A stretch of 64,000 nucleotides of DNA from Meloidogyne chitwoodi (taxonomy: Eukaryota > Nematoda > Chromadorea > Rhabditida > Meloidogynidae): assembly GCA_015183035.1 (NCBI GenBank), contig JACZZP010000014.1, positions 992,001-1,056,000 on the forward strand, in the 5' to 3' direction. Made by a program: the position numbers and the translations under genes. The notes beneath the pieces were generated by a model. The model worked only from the letters and a program-made list of their open reading frames with translations. It was not told the origin of the DNA and made no database searches. Shown piece after piece: positions 1 through 12,208 of the stretch; the stretch's first letter is position 1; every line of letters begins with the position of its first letter.

Positions 1-1503
1 AAAACCTCCAGAATAGACCGCACCACTACGCAAAGGACCAATAGGAATTCCAATTTTAAGGGCGCCAGTTTCCGTATTTACCTCACGAAAAACAGTTCCT
101 TCGCCAAACCACAATGGTTTTCTAGCATCTACAATTATTATATCAAAAAGGTCCCTCCAATTATCACCAAGAAGAAATGTCATAACGGCCTAAATTTAAA
201 AAATAAAGATACAAATTATAAAAACCTTTGTATAGTCGTATTCACTGTTTGTAAGTAAAAACACCTTCCGCCCAGAGATACGCAACTGAGCTAGCAATTT
301 TCCAATTCGCTGATCTTTTTCAACAAACTCAGCAATATTTGCAATGACTTTTTTCTTCAAATCAGCTCCTGCCTAAATTAATAAAAAAAATTTTTTATTT
401 TAAAAGAAAAACACTAACATCATGAATATAATCAACTGCTCCTCGAATGTCCTAAAAAGCAAATTTTAAAGTTTTATGATAAGAAAAACTTGAAAGATAG
501 ATTTATATGACATGATGGCATCTCCATGTCGCAGGCCTGTCTTATCTTGATTTCTAAAATAAATTTAAGTAATGCTAAAAAAATATTATAAAATTTGTTA
601 CAAAACAAATAAAAAAATGTACAATTGATATTCTTCAGATTTGTCAAAAAAATCAACAAGAAGAGCAATTAAGTTGGTCTCTGGCAAATTGAAGAGCGTA
701 TTCAACACATAAATTCTTCTGTCCGAAAGTTGAATGAATTTGTTCGGATAAAAATTTTCAATTTCGGCTCTTGGTTTAAAAGTATTATTATTTAATAAAG
801 AGAATAACGTTTTTTAACAAACCCTGTAAGAAAAACAAGCCCATGGGCAGCAACAAGGATATTACCAAAACCATCAACTTTTAGTAAGTTACCATACATT
901 GTATCGAACCAAAGACCACGAACGACAAAAGCAGGATCGTATTTAAAATTACGAATTTCTTTTGGATATCTGCAAAAAATATCTTATAAAATTTTTAACG
1001 TAAAAGCTGGAAATAAGAATAAGCATACCCAATATAAATCAGCCTTTCAATAACAAGACTGAAAGCTTCTGACTCCATCCTCGGTGACTTATAAACTAAA
1101 AATAATGTACTATTAATCAAAAGTAAAAATATGTATATTAAAAAATAATTTTACCTGCTAATGTGTAATCCATGTCAAATCCGAAGAATTGTATTTTATC
1201 AAGCTTCATCGATCGATTGACAAAAATTCTCAAATTGTTTAAATAATTATTGTAAAAGGTAATTTTTAACTATACGCCTAAAAGTCCGCAATTTTTATCA
1301 AGTTTTTTAGATAATTTTTGAGATGTATGGCCGTATAAAGAACCGTAAGATTACATTTATAGGGTTAATTATAATTAAAATTTGGTAATTCGGAATTTAA
1401 AATATATTACATACCTCTTCTCAGGATCTCTTTTGTACATAACAGAAGTCTGCGATTTGTACTTTTGAGCTTGTTGTTTCTCATTAATCGAAGAGGAAAG
1501 CAT
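1..1503 (-). CDS. Cytosolic purine 5'-nucleotidase (NT5C2 type), 3' end outside window
   Basis: HAD-superfamily nucleotidase that dephosphorylates IMP/GMP in the cytosol. The ATG is at 1503 (minus). I can follow about nine exons: 1415-1503, 1155-1228, 1029-1095, 823-969, 623-769, 490-553, about 421-451, about 230-374, and one running from about 189 off the left edge. The second exon gives [20 protein letters not shown], the HAD motif I with the nucleophile Asp in FDMDYT. Later exons give [47 protein letters not shown] and [13 protein letters not shown], all in the order found in the NT5C2 family. The C-terminus is missing because the gene is cut by the window. Splice phases agree at the junctions checked. 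Confident of family; the exact paralogue is not determined. Confidence 0.93.
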
Positions 1504-1748
1504 TATAAAATTTCAAATTAATATATCACTATAATTTTATTTAAATGTTATATAAAAGTAAAAAGAAAAGGTAAATACTGAAAATTCAATCAAAGTAAAA
1601 TATTTAAAAACAAATATTTTATCAGATAAATTTTTTTATTTAAATGAGTTGATCCCACTAGCATGATTATGTTTAAAACTATACAAATAACAAAACAAAA
1701 ATATCGAAAGCACTGGACCAATTCTAAAAAAATAAGAAAAACAATGCA

Positions 1749-2918
1749 TTATATCCTCCAGCCAATCCATTTATTTTCCGGATAATGGGGCTCCAACGGT
1801 TTTTCCTCATCTTTCTCCAATGGGATGACTTCGCTAATAACACCTTTTTTAAGTTCAGATATAAGTTCTTCTTCAAAGACATTTTTCAATGGTATAGGTT
1901 CCTCACTATCCTCAAGGTCTTGAAGCTTTCGGCATGCGGTATTTAAATCAAGTCCATACCATTCTGCTTCATTCAACGGGATAACAAATCGAATGTACTT
2001 CTCATTGATATACTCTTGCCGGACGGGGTCATTGGGATGATATGTCTTTAAATAAAATTGTAATTAGCTATAGAATCAAACTTGATCAAAAACGAAACTT
2101 TGATAATAGTTTCCAAATACTTAAAAACAAAAATAACGAACCTTATTTGCTAACGTTATCAAAAGTTGTCTTTTCAAATCAATTCCAAGTTTTGAATTTA
2201 TATCAACGTCAGGAGTTTCTAGTAAATATAAATCAAGACCAAAATGCTGATCAATAAGCCTTTGAACACGATCAGTAATATTAATTTTCATATAACTGTC
2301 CAAAATTTCAGAATAAAGCAGAACGTTTTTGATTTCTGGGATCCATAATCTAGGTATCCAATGTCTAGGAAGTATCTTCTTTTTCAGTTTAGGTTTTGAC
2401 TCACGATAGCCTTTCACAACTCCTTCACCGCCCCAAAGACCTTGATCTTGCTCAGGACAATGTAATGGAAGAATTGGATAATCCTAAATAACGATATCTT
2501 AATAATACCAGATAACGAAACCTAGTCCCTTGTTTATAAGGGGAATTAGTCAGATTTCGTTATCTAGTATCGATGTAAAAAGAACATAAACTAGATAACC
2601 AACCTCAGTTTCAAACTGGACATTCCTTTTCGTATCCCAATAAAAACGAAACTCAGGTGGAGTATAATGAACTGGAGTAGGCTTCGCAAGTACAAAGTTA
2701 TTCCAGTATCTCTAAAAAACATAAGTAAATTAACCAAAGTAAATTGATACTCGTTGATAATGCTTTGGCAATCTGTGGACAATTGAGTTCGAATCATCCC
2801 ATACCTCTTTATTTCGCCTAATTTTCTCATGCATATTCCATGTCAATACAGTTCTTGGTGCCTTTTCCGTCAAAGGTATTAAATTTTTTGTAAGAGAACA
2901 CGACTTTGTAGGTATCAT
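1749..2918 (-). CDS. mrpl-28: Mitochondrial ribosomal protein L28 (bL28m)
   Basis: Structural protein of the mitochondrial large ribosomal subunit. Four exons splice in phase 0: 2751-2918, 2604-2711, 2142-2483 and 1749-2045, giving about 304 aa, somewhat longer than the human protein. Family signatures in order: RLPKHYQR near the N-terminus, TPVHYTPPEF, QGLWGGEG, the block YSEILDSYMKINITDRV followed by GLDLYLLETP and LGIDLKRQLL, and the C-terminal EAEWYGLDLNTACRKLQ. The start is the first ATG upstream of the conserved region and the following residues are basic/hydroxylated, compatible with import into mitochondria. It is tail-to-head with the 5'-nucleotidase gene on the same strand, with about 245 bp between them. 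Confidence 0.93.
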
Positions 2919-3367
2919 TCAAGAAGTTGGGAAGTTTAGTTTATCAATTTCAAATACAATAATTCTTTTAACATTCAAAGTACTAAACATGGCATCTATA
3001 TATACCATACAAATAACAAAACAATGGGAATCAGCGGTTTATCAGTAAAATAGTGAAAAAAGCAATTAAAATTTAGATGTTGAACAAGTCATATAAAAAT
3101 AGTTTTACCAATTTGTTCAGAATTTTGTTTTACATTTAAGTTTATGATACGCTTCTTTATAAGAATGTGGATTAAAGGAAAATGCGCGGAAACTTTATAA
3201 AGTTGAAGCAATAAATATAGGTACTTAAGTAAAAATATCGTAAAACTAGTAACGAAAACTAAAAACCTTAATATATTTAAAACCTCAAATTATAAATAAC
3301 CGCACGAACACAACACTACTAAAGGGGCAAAAGGTGTCGATGAAAGAAAATCATTAGATTTAAACAT

Positions 3368-3937
3368 CTATGATCCTGTGCCCAGAATCAAGGCTACAAT
3401 CATTCCATAAAGTCCGAGCACCTAGAAAGAAATTAATTACATACGCATATTAACAAAAAAACCTCAGAGAAAATAAGGATAAGAATCATCCCAACGAAAA
3501 GACGCGGTTGTTGTGCAGTTCCACGAACACCAGCATCTCCAACAATACCAATGGCATATCCAGCACCAAGTCCACAAAGTCCGCAGGTAAGACCAGCAGC
3601 TAAATGTGAGAATCCCTTTTCAAGTGTGTATCCAGCACTAGCTGGTCCCACCTTTCCCTTCAGAACCATCGCGACGACAAGACCATAAATACCGATGATA
3701 CCTCAAAAGATTTATTTATTTAGCATTAGAAAAATACAAACCTGCCATAATCACAGGGATTACAGATTTCATAATAAGTTCAGGTCGCATTACACCCATG
3801 GAACAGATACCAACCGCAGACTTAGCAGTTCCATAAGCTGCACCAAAAACCGTGAATATTTGGGCAGATGCTGCTCCAATATATCCAAAAAATGGCGCAT
3901 ACGCTGCTCTTTCTGCTGCATCAAGATCGAAGGACAT
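3368..3937 (-). CDS. V-type H+-ATPase 16-kDa proteolipid, subunit c
   Basis: Rotor-ring subunit of the vacuolar proton pump. Three exons (3742-3937, 3463-3701, 3368-3421) give 162 aa, the usual length. Four membrane helices are evident: [40 protein letters not shown]; the glycine-rich [20 protein letters not shown]; and [20 protein letters not shown], which holds the essential proton-carrying Glu in FSEV. The last exon ends LGTGS. The N-terminus [17 protein letters not shown] is typical of nematode vha proteolipids. C. elegans has several near-identical vha genes, so no symbol is given. Confidence 0.96.
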
Positions 3938-5402
3938 TATTATTGAAATGCAAAAATAAGTCAGGAAGATTGTTCAACTTAATAAATCTATGAAAAAAAT
4001 AATTTTAAAATCATAAATAAACGTTTAAAAAATTTAGTATCATTATATAAATAATAGAAAAATAAATCTGGAATGAGAAAAAACTAGAGAAACAGAAACT
4101 ATGAAACCAAAGACCAACTAATCATTGTGAAAATATGTCCAACAATTCAAAAACTAATATGTATGTTAGAGTAGCAGAAAAATTATAGCAATACTTGAGT
4201 AAATTCATTTTGACAAGTATTACTATTTGAGTCGTTGAAAAAACGAATAGAGTAAAGATAAGATTACAGGATTTTGACTAATCCTGCCCTTCAAATTTTT
4301 AAAATCCAATCTCAGAATCGTGTAAATTTTCTTGGATTTACTAGGATTTCTGGCAATAATCGCCAATTAACAATCACTATTCTTTTTCTCTTAATTTTTT
4401 CCTAAATTTGAAAAAATTCGTAAAGGCAACTATCGAAATCGATGCTAAAAAATGCATTTTTTGCTCAAATCTATATTTTTTCCCCGGTTAATGGTTTACA
4501 AGATTTTTAGAGAACCGTAAAAAAATTTTAGGGCTTTTTCAGCGCCGCAGGCGAAAATTTTTGAAATAAATTTAACTCTAGTTGCAAAAAATACACATTT
4601 TTAGCACCGCAGGCAAATTTTTTTGAATTATTGCCTTCTAGTTGCCAAAAATTCATCATATTATTTCCAGAAGAAAATTTTAAAGTTTAATTTTTGTTTT
4701 GAAAATTTAAAAATGAACAAAAGGCATGTCCGCATATTTTTATGTATGAAATACAAGTCATTGCTGCTATTTTTTTATTTCTCTGCCGTTTTACACATTT
4801 TTAACATTACGCCAAAAAATAAAATTTAAAAATATCAAAACTTTTGAAGCCGGACCAGGTCCGTTTTGTCGGGTAAAAAAAGCCGAGTCCGGTTCCGGAC
4901 TAGATTTTTAAGCTTGAGCCGGACCGGACCAGGCCGGATTTTTCGGGATTTAGTCCGGTCCGGAATTAGTCCGTAAATATTGAAAAAACCTGGATTTGGG
5001 ATCCGGACTCCAGAAAAATCCGGCCGGGTTCGGTCCGGCGCCGGTCACTAGTATAGATGAAAAAATTGTGTAAAAAATTAATCTCAAATCATTTGAAATA
5101 TTATATGGGTTAATTCAATTAAGTGTTCTAATTTCTACAAATATATGGATCTAGAGCAATAAAGCTGATAATTCCTCAATAGTAGAAAAATAAAATTTTA
5201 ACAAATATTAAACACCATAAAATTTATTTTTTTTAATATATAATTATATTTACAAGAATTTTATGAAAAAACATTAACGAAAAAAATGAAGTATTATAAT
5301 TTAAATTTGACGAGGAATTTTTTAGTAAAACTGGGATAATTAGAAATAAATAATACACTATTCATTGATCTGCGATTTTATACAAAATATTTAATTTTTC
5401 AA
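3938..5402. other. Intergenic gap with two small repeat clusters
   Basis: No gene recognised between the V-ATPase c and SLC6 genes. About 4530-4665 is an imperfect tandem repeat of roughly 65 bp (shared words GCCGCAGGC / ACCGCAGGC, and CTAGTTGC). About 4845-5047 is a GC-rich patch built of CCGGACC-like words in both orientations. The short open frame at 4623-4829 lies over these repeats and looks non-coding. Confidence 0.6.
4845..5047. repeat. GC-rich CCGGAC/GTCCGG dispersed-type repeat
   Basis: Many copies of GTCCGG, CCGGACC and CCGGATTT in direct and inverted orientation within about 200 bp of otherwise AT-rich DNA, so the strand can fold on itself in several ways. It is probably a degenerate mobile or satellite-type repeat; no coding potential was seen. 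Confidence 0.6.
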
Positions 5403-8400
5403 TTAAACACTAGGTGATTGTTGTTGATGCATATTAATGAGATAATCACTTCCATTCTGAGAGTTTTTATGGTCAGCTACTCGCAATGTGGAAGCTGTTG
5501 AATTGTCACTTTGTTGTTGATTGATAACTCGGCTACGCGCACTACTTGGGTCAACAACATCATCACTTTCTGGTTGTGCCTAAAAGTAAATAAAAAATTA
5601 AATTAAAGCAAATTTGGATTCAGAAAGAATAATAATTTGATTTGATGGTTATAAAACTCCCTTTATTATTGAAAATCATTTAATTAAATAAATACCAAAG
5701 GTGCTTGAGACAGTAACATATATCCAGTAGAGGCACCACGGTATGATGAATTATTATTTTGGTGTATATTTCCACCTGAATTCATCAATCTATGTTGAAC
5801 AGTACTTGATGGACGTTCATTGCTTTTAATTAATTCATGCTTTAAAGGAGAGCGAAATGCCATTGATAAACGCTTAAAATAAAATTTTAGTAAATAATTA
5901 TTTAATTTTTTCTATTTAATTTACCCTAAAAAGGGGAATTCTTTGTGTATAATTACAACTTTTTAAAATAGCCATTAATGACCAAATCAAAATTGGAATT
6001 AATGGAATTATTGCAACACCAATACCAGTCCATTCACTCCAAGACCAAGCTTTGACTTGAGAAGAATATTTAGCAAAAGAATATCCCATTAAATTAACAA
6101 CAGCAATTGCCTTAAAATAAATTTTTTTTTAATTTATTAAAAAAAAAATAAACAAACAATTGGAATTGGAGTTAAAATACAATTAAAATATAATATAGCA
6201 TGTCCTATAACCCAACTTGTTGTAGAGGCAATCATTGATCGAAGATCCAAACCCAATGTATGTGCCCAATAAATCCAAGCAACAGAAAGTAGTTCAAAGA
6301 AGAGAATAATCATTAGAGTAGCATATTTAAGATATCCACTAGCTAATTCATAGACATGTTTTCCTGCCTTTTTTTAATTTTAGTTAAAGATCTTATATGT
6401 TTTTATATATTCTAATAGTAAGAGAGTGACTGTAAAAACTAGTTTAATTATTAGAAACACTGTAATACTACTAACTTATTAACCTTTTTTTTAATATTTG
6501 TTCCATTCTTCTAATTTTACAATATTAAAAAATTAAATAAGACAAATACCTGAGTTGCAAAAATAATGCTTGAAGCTGCACCAAAACAACAAATTAATAA
6601 AGAAATAAAAAAACGAGGACAACACTAAAAATAAATTTAAAAAAATATTTAAATTATTTGAAAATCCTTACTCTAGACCATTTTTCCCCTAAAGCATCTT
6701 CTATTGTTGCAAGAACACCAAATGATAAAATAAACTTTAAAAAAATAAATAAATTTAAAATTTAAAATTAAAATAAATATAAAAAAACATACTAAAATAT
6801 TTAAAAGAGTAAAAGAAGCTAAAAATAAAAGTATTCCTGTAAATATTTTTGTATATGAAATAAAAGAGAAATAAACAAGAATTTGACGAAATTGGTTTTC
6901 TCCTAAATATTATTAAATTTTAAAAATATTTTTATTTTTTAAAATACCTTGAAGAATAATTTCATTTGCTGAAAGACCACTTTTATTGCTGATATGTCCA
7001 ACTAATGATAAAATAAAAAATATTTGTAAAGAAACAAGAATAATATGTCCAAATAATAGAAAAAAAGTATCTCTGTTAAAAAAATATATTTTTTTAATTA
7101 AAATTTAATTTAAATAAAAAATAAACAAATTATTAGATATAATTAAATAATTCTTTTATTAAAAAAATAAATCTACCAACTTTACTAAATTATTTGATTT
7201 TTTATTATAAGATCCTAAAGTACAAAAAGCTCCAAATCCAAGTCCTGTAGCAATAAAAACTTGTTCAATAGCTTTTTTCCATAAATTCCATTCTTTTAAT
7301 CTTTCCCACCATTCATGTTCATTAAATAAATCATAAAATAATTGAATTGATCCAGAAAGAAAAAAAGTTCTTCCACAAAGAATAAAAAGTAAAATTAAAG
7401 AAATTGATAAAGAAAACTGAAAAAAAATATTTGACAGTAAATAATAATTAATTTAAATTAATTACCAAAAGAATTTTACCAAGCCATCTAACACCAAAGC
7501 AGATTGAACAAAAAACTAAAGCCCAAATTATGCATTGAACAATTAACCAATAAATTTGAATTTTACCAATTTGTGAAATATTTTCACTTGTTACATCAAT
7601 AATACTTTAAAAAAATAAAATAAATAAATTAAAATATATTCTTTTATTTTTTATAAATAAAATTACTTAATAAATTGTTCAAAAGCAGAATCTTCATCAA
7701 AAGTAGCCAATCTATTTTGAGAAAAATTACTAATATTTGCTGGCAAAATTGAAGAAGATTCAATGCAATTTCCAAATTGGTATTCAGGAAAGTTTTTACA
7801 ATTTAGCCAGGGAAGACCTTTTAAAAAATTTAAATAAATAATAAATTTAATTTGAAAATTATATTAAAATTTAAATATTAAAAAAAAACCAGGTCTGTCA
7901 TCTGTAATTGTCCAAAATAAATGAAAAATATAAAGAAATATAGATCCGAGAAAACGTGTCATCATAGCCTTTAATTAATTTTAAAAAATTTAAAAATTAA
8001 AAATAAAGTACCATTAAAATAATTGAAAAAATAATTTGTGAAATACCAACACCTAATTTAAAAAATAATAAAATTAAAAAAATATTTAATTATTTTTACC
8101 CTTAAAAACAGGACAAATATTATAAAATGTTTGTATAGGTCCTCTTCCAGTTAATTGGCCAATAGAAAATTCAAGTAAAAGAATAGGTAAAATAATTAAT
8201 AATAAACTAATTAAATAAGCCAATAAAAATGCTGCTTAAAAATTATTAAAAAAAAATTAAAAAAAAAATCTACGTCCTCCATTGTCCAAAATAAGACGTG
8301 GAATATTTAGAAGATTAGTAAAACCAAAAAGATATGCTAAAGCTGCAATCATAAATTCCCCTTTGGATGACCAAATGTCACGCCATTCTTCAATTATTAA

Positions 8401-8654
8401 AGAAGACAACTTCAAAAATTTAAAATATTTTTTTTAAAGAAAAAAATAAATTTAGTCAATGATGGTAAATTTGAAACAAAAATATCAAAAATTTAATTTT
8501 AAAAATAACCAATATTTATTTAAATTCCAAAACTTAAATTTTTTGGTTATTATTATTATTTTTAGAATTTTTATAAAATTATGGGAAAATAATTTTAAAA
8601 ATATTAAAATAATCCAACTTTCATGTTTGATAAGCTTCTATCTTCAAACCACAT
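5403..8654 (-). CDS. SLC6-family sodium:neurotransmitter symporter, atypical
   Basis: Na+-coupled plasma-membrane transporter of the SLC6 (SNF) family. About a dozen exons run from about 8409 down to the stop at 5403. A candidate first exon is 8619-8654 (ATG, 12 codons, phase 0), less certain than the rest. TM1 contains FTNLLNIPRLILDNGG. TM3 region: LLLEFSIGQLTGRGPIQ and NICPVFKGVGISQ. The large extracellular loop has LPWLNCKNFPEYQFGNCIE with the usual Cys pair. TM6: QVFIATGLGFGAFCTLGSYN. The cytoplasmic tail is Ser/Asn/Gln rich. Against the family pattern GNVWRFPY in TM1, this protein reads TNLLNIPR, so the conserved Trp-Arg is absent. Family assignment is firm; substrate is unknown. Confidence 0.88.
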
Positions 8655-8699
8655 ATTTTAAATTAATTAAATAAATAAATAAATATATTTCTTCTTTTT

Positions 8700-11600
8700 T
8701 ATTAAAAAATATCATTTATTTATTAAAAATAAAAATATAAAATTATTTAATATAAAATCAGATTTGTCACCAATTTATTGAGGAAAATAAAATAAAAAAA
8801 AATAAAAAAGAGTAAAAGAAAAGTAAATCGAATTAACAGGAAAGGAAAAAAAAAAGAAAAATGCGCACACAAATAAATTAGAAAAAATGTACATATTTAC
8901 TGCATTAAATTATAAACAAAAATATAAGAAAATTAGAGCCAGAAAAAATGTTGAAAAAAAAAATTAGAAAAAAAAGAGAGATATACCCAAATATATATTA
9001 AAGTACAAAAAATATTAATAATTAAAAATATTTATTATTAAATTAATTATTAAATGTATAAATTAAAATAAAAATTGTCCAATATATTCCCTTATATATA
9101 TTTACTCATAAAATTATTAAAAAGCCCCTGAATATAAACTTACCCTGAATATCGATAAACCTACATATCAACTACTTTTTGATCAACATATTTTTTTCTT
9201 TCTAGCACAAACTTAGACCTATTGGGAGTTTTTTATTATTTTTCATTTTTGAGTCCATGGCTTGTTGGTCTTAGCACAAACTTGGACCTATTGGAGGTGT
9301 TTTATTACTTCAGTGGTAACATTCGACTAGAGTTATTCACGGGACGGTAATACCGCGGTAATTTTCGGTATTACCGCGGTAAAATTACCGGTTTACCGTT
9401 ACCGTTTACCGTACCGGTCGATTATAAAAATTATCGGTAATTTTCGGTACCGGTAAATTACCGAATTTACCGTTACCGTTACCGGAAAAACGCATATGAA
9501 TAACTCTACATTCGACTTAGATCGTCGATACAAATTGCTTGTTATGATTTTGATAAGAAATTTTACCACCAGTATAATACATATACTACAGGATGATCAA
9601 AAAGTAGTTGATATTCAGGGGTGGACCCATAAAAGGTAATAATACTTTTTTTAGGAAAATTATAAAACTAATTTAATAAAATAAATAAATAAATTTAAGT
9701 AATAAATCAATTTGCGCAAATATAGAAATAAAACAAATAACTTCTTAGGTATATTAACCTAAACATTTTAAAAAATAATTGGATTATTGAGAAGGAAAGA
9801 AATTACCTATATATTTATTTAATAATATAATTATTATATAAATATTTTTTTATTAATTTTTATAAAAAATAAATATTTATATTATAAATAAATAAAATAA
9901 TATTTTTAATTATAAAATTCTTTTTGTCAAAACTTTTCTAATAATTAACAAAAAAGCTTTAAGAATAAAAAAAATTAAAAAAATAGAGAGGGTAATTGAC
10001 ATATAAATAAATAAATAAATAAATAAATTTGCAGAATTTATTTTCTTTTTTTATTAGAAAATTGACAGTTGGAGGCTTATAAACATATTTTTAATAAGAA
10101 ATATTGATATACATATATTTAAAAAAAACAAAGAATAATTATAAGATTGTGGAGTAATTTAAATATTTTTAGAAAATTAAATTTTAAAGAATTAAAATTT
10201 ATAAACTATAAAATTTATACATACAATTTTCTTTTTTATATTTAATTATAATAATTTAATATTATTATTATTAAATATTGCTTATATTTTTACAATTTAA
10301 TTATAAAAATAAATTTATATAAAATAAATTAATTAAATTTATTTTAAAAAATAATGAGAAAAAAAGTCTCATTTTGCAACAAAAACAATAATAATAAAAT
10401 GATTATATTTTTAAAAAAGAGTAAAATATAAATATAATGGGTTTTAGTTTATTCAAAATATGGCTATAAATGTCCCTAGAGTCATTAGACTTAAAAAGAA
10501 GAGAAAAGAGATGACCTCTAGAAGAATAAAAAGAAAGAGAGAAGCTTTTTATTTATTAAATATATATTTCTTTTTATTTTAGTGGAAAGTGAGTCAAAAA
10601 TAAAAAGGAAAATAAAATGAAAAAGAATGAAAAAATTTTGGGAAAATACTAGAAAAGAGGCCAAATAAATAAAAATATAATGGAGAGAAAAAAAGTCAGA
10701 AAAAAGCGGCAGCTTTTTAAAATTTTTATTATTGTCAAGTGGTCAACAACTGACTGACCATTGCTTTTATTTAAATAAATAAAGAAGACTAATTATTTAT
10801 TCTTTTATTTTAACGTTATTTTTGTTATTAATTTTTAATTAATAATTTAATTAATTGGGAGAATATTAAATAATATAAAAATAATAATAAAATTAATTTT
10901 TATTTAAAAAATAAATTATTTTTCTTAAAAAAAATTTTAAAGAGACTAACGGCAAAATCTTTATAAATATTAAAATATTTTATTTAATTTTAAATATATA
11001 TTTATTTGTTTATTGCTTTTCTAAAATTTAAATTAGTAGTTTGCCTAAAGGGCAATTATCAAAGAATAAATAAATATTCTAAATAAAGAGGAAAGCATGC
11101 AATCTCTGTCCTCCAATCCCCCATTTATATATGAATTGTCGATTTCGCGCAAAAATAAATATATAATTAGTTGGACTATTTTTAAAAAAATATTCTCTAT
11201 ATAAAGCTTTACTCGACCTAATTTAAATAATAAAAATAAATAAAAAGTATTTATTTAAAATAATATTAATTATTTTTTTAATTTAAAAAATTATTAATAA
11301 AGAATATACAAACATAAAATTAAAAAGTAAATGAAAATATTAAAGAAATAAGTGTCAAAAGATATTAAAAAAATAAAAAAAGAATAATATGTATACCAGT
11401 TTGGAATAATTAATTATTAAATATATTTATTTATAAATAAATAATATATTTTTAATAAAAAATAAAAAGAAAAATGATCTTTTTAATTTAAATATAAATT
11501 AATATTTTTAGAGAATTAATTTAAAAAAAATATTTTATTAAAAGAGTAATAGCCATAAACTAATTAAAATTAATATTAAAAAAATGTTTCAAACTTTTTG

Positions 11601-12208
11601 CATCTTAATAACTTAAGTTTTAAAATAATTTATCTGGTTAACTTAAAAAATCCAGTTTTTAAAAGAAAAACTATTTAAATTAATTCTTGATAATTATCTC
11701 AATTTATATTAAATAAATAAATAAATAAATGACCTAAAAAGGAAGAAATAACAACAACAAATCTCTAAATAAGAGCTTTTAATAAGAGGAATAGAAAATC
11801 TAAAAAAAAGAAACATATTTATGAAAAAAATAATAAAATGAATTAATTGTTTTATTTGTTGTTGAATAAATTATTTTATATATTTTGATTGTTATTTATT
11901 TATTTATTATTATTATTTCAATATTTGGAGTGTGAAAAAGAAAATAATAAAATAAAGGTTTTTTTACATTTGATGAATATTTTATATTTTTTAAAATATT
12001 TTTGACTTTAAATCTAGTTAATAGAAAAACAATTAAAAAAAGAAATATTAAAAATATTAACTTTATCAATTCTATCATTATATAATTATTAAAATTAAAA
12101 AAATATAAAATTATTAATAAAAAGTAAAAAAAATATATAATAATAATAAATAATATTTATAGAATTTGTTTAAGGGTGAGAAAAAAGTTTTTTTAAAAAT
12201 AAATTAAT
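8700..12208. other. AT-rich intergenic region
   Basis: About 3.5 kb with no supported gene: A/T homopolymers, ATTT/AAAT simple repeats and TAAATAAATAAA tracts. The only distinct object is the inverted-repeat element near 9124-9626 (separate entry). A 40-codon basic open frame starting near 10460 and a 60-codon frame at 11896-12078 (minus) have no recognisable features. Confidence 0.6.
9124..9627. mobile_element. Decayed fold-back / MITE-like element with GGTAA-rich core
   Basis: The outer arms are inverted: CCCCTGAATAT and ATCAACTACTTTTTGATCA on the left (about 9124-9183) are matched by the complement of the right end (about 9590-9627), with extra sequence inserted in the left arm. Inside are two direct copies of a roughly 38-bp unit beginning TAGCACAAACTT (9203 and 9271), then a GC-richer palindromic core (about 9340-9490) made of ACCGCGGTAA, TTACCGG and CGGTAA words. 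No transposase is present. A target duplication is not clear, so the superfamily is unknown. Confidence 0.6.

Noticed and set aside
10460..10585. 40-codon basic ORF in intergenic DNA
   Set aside because: Short, low complexity, no homology recognised and no splice or promoter context.
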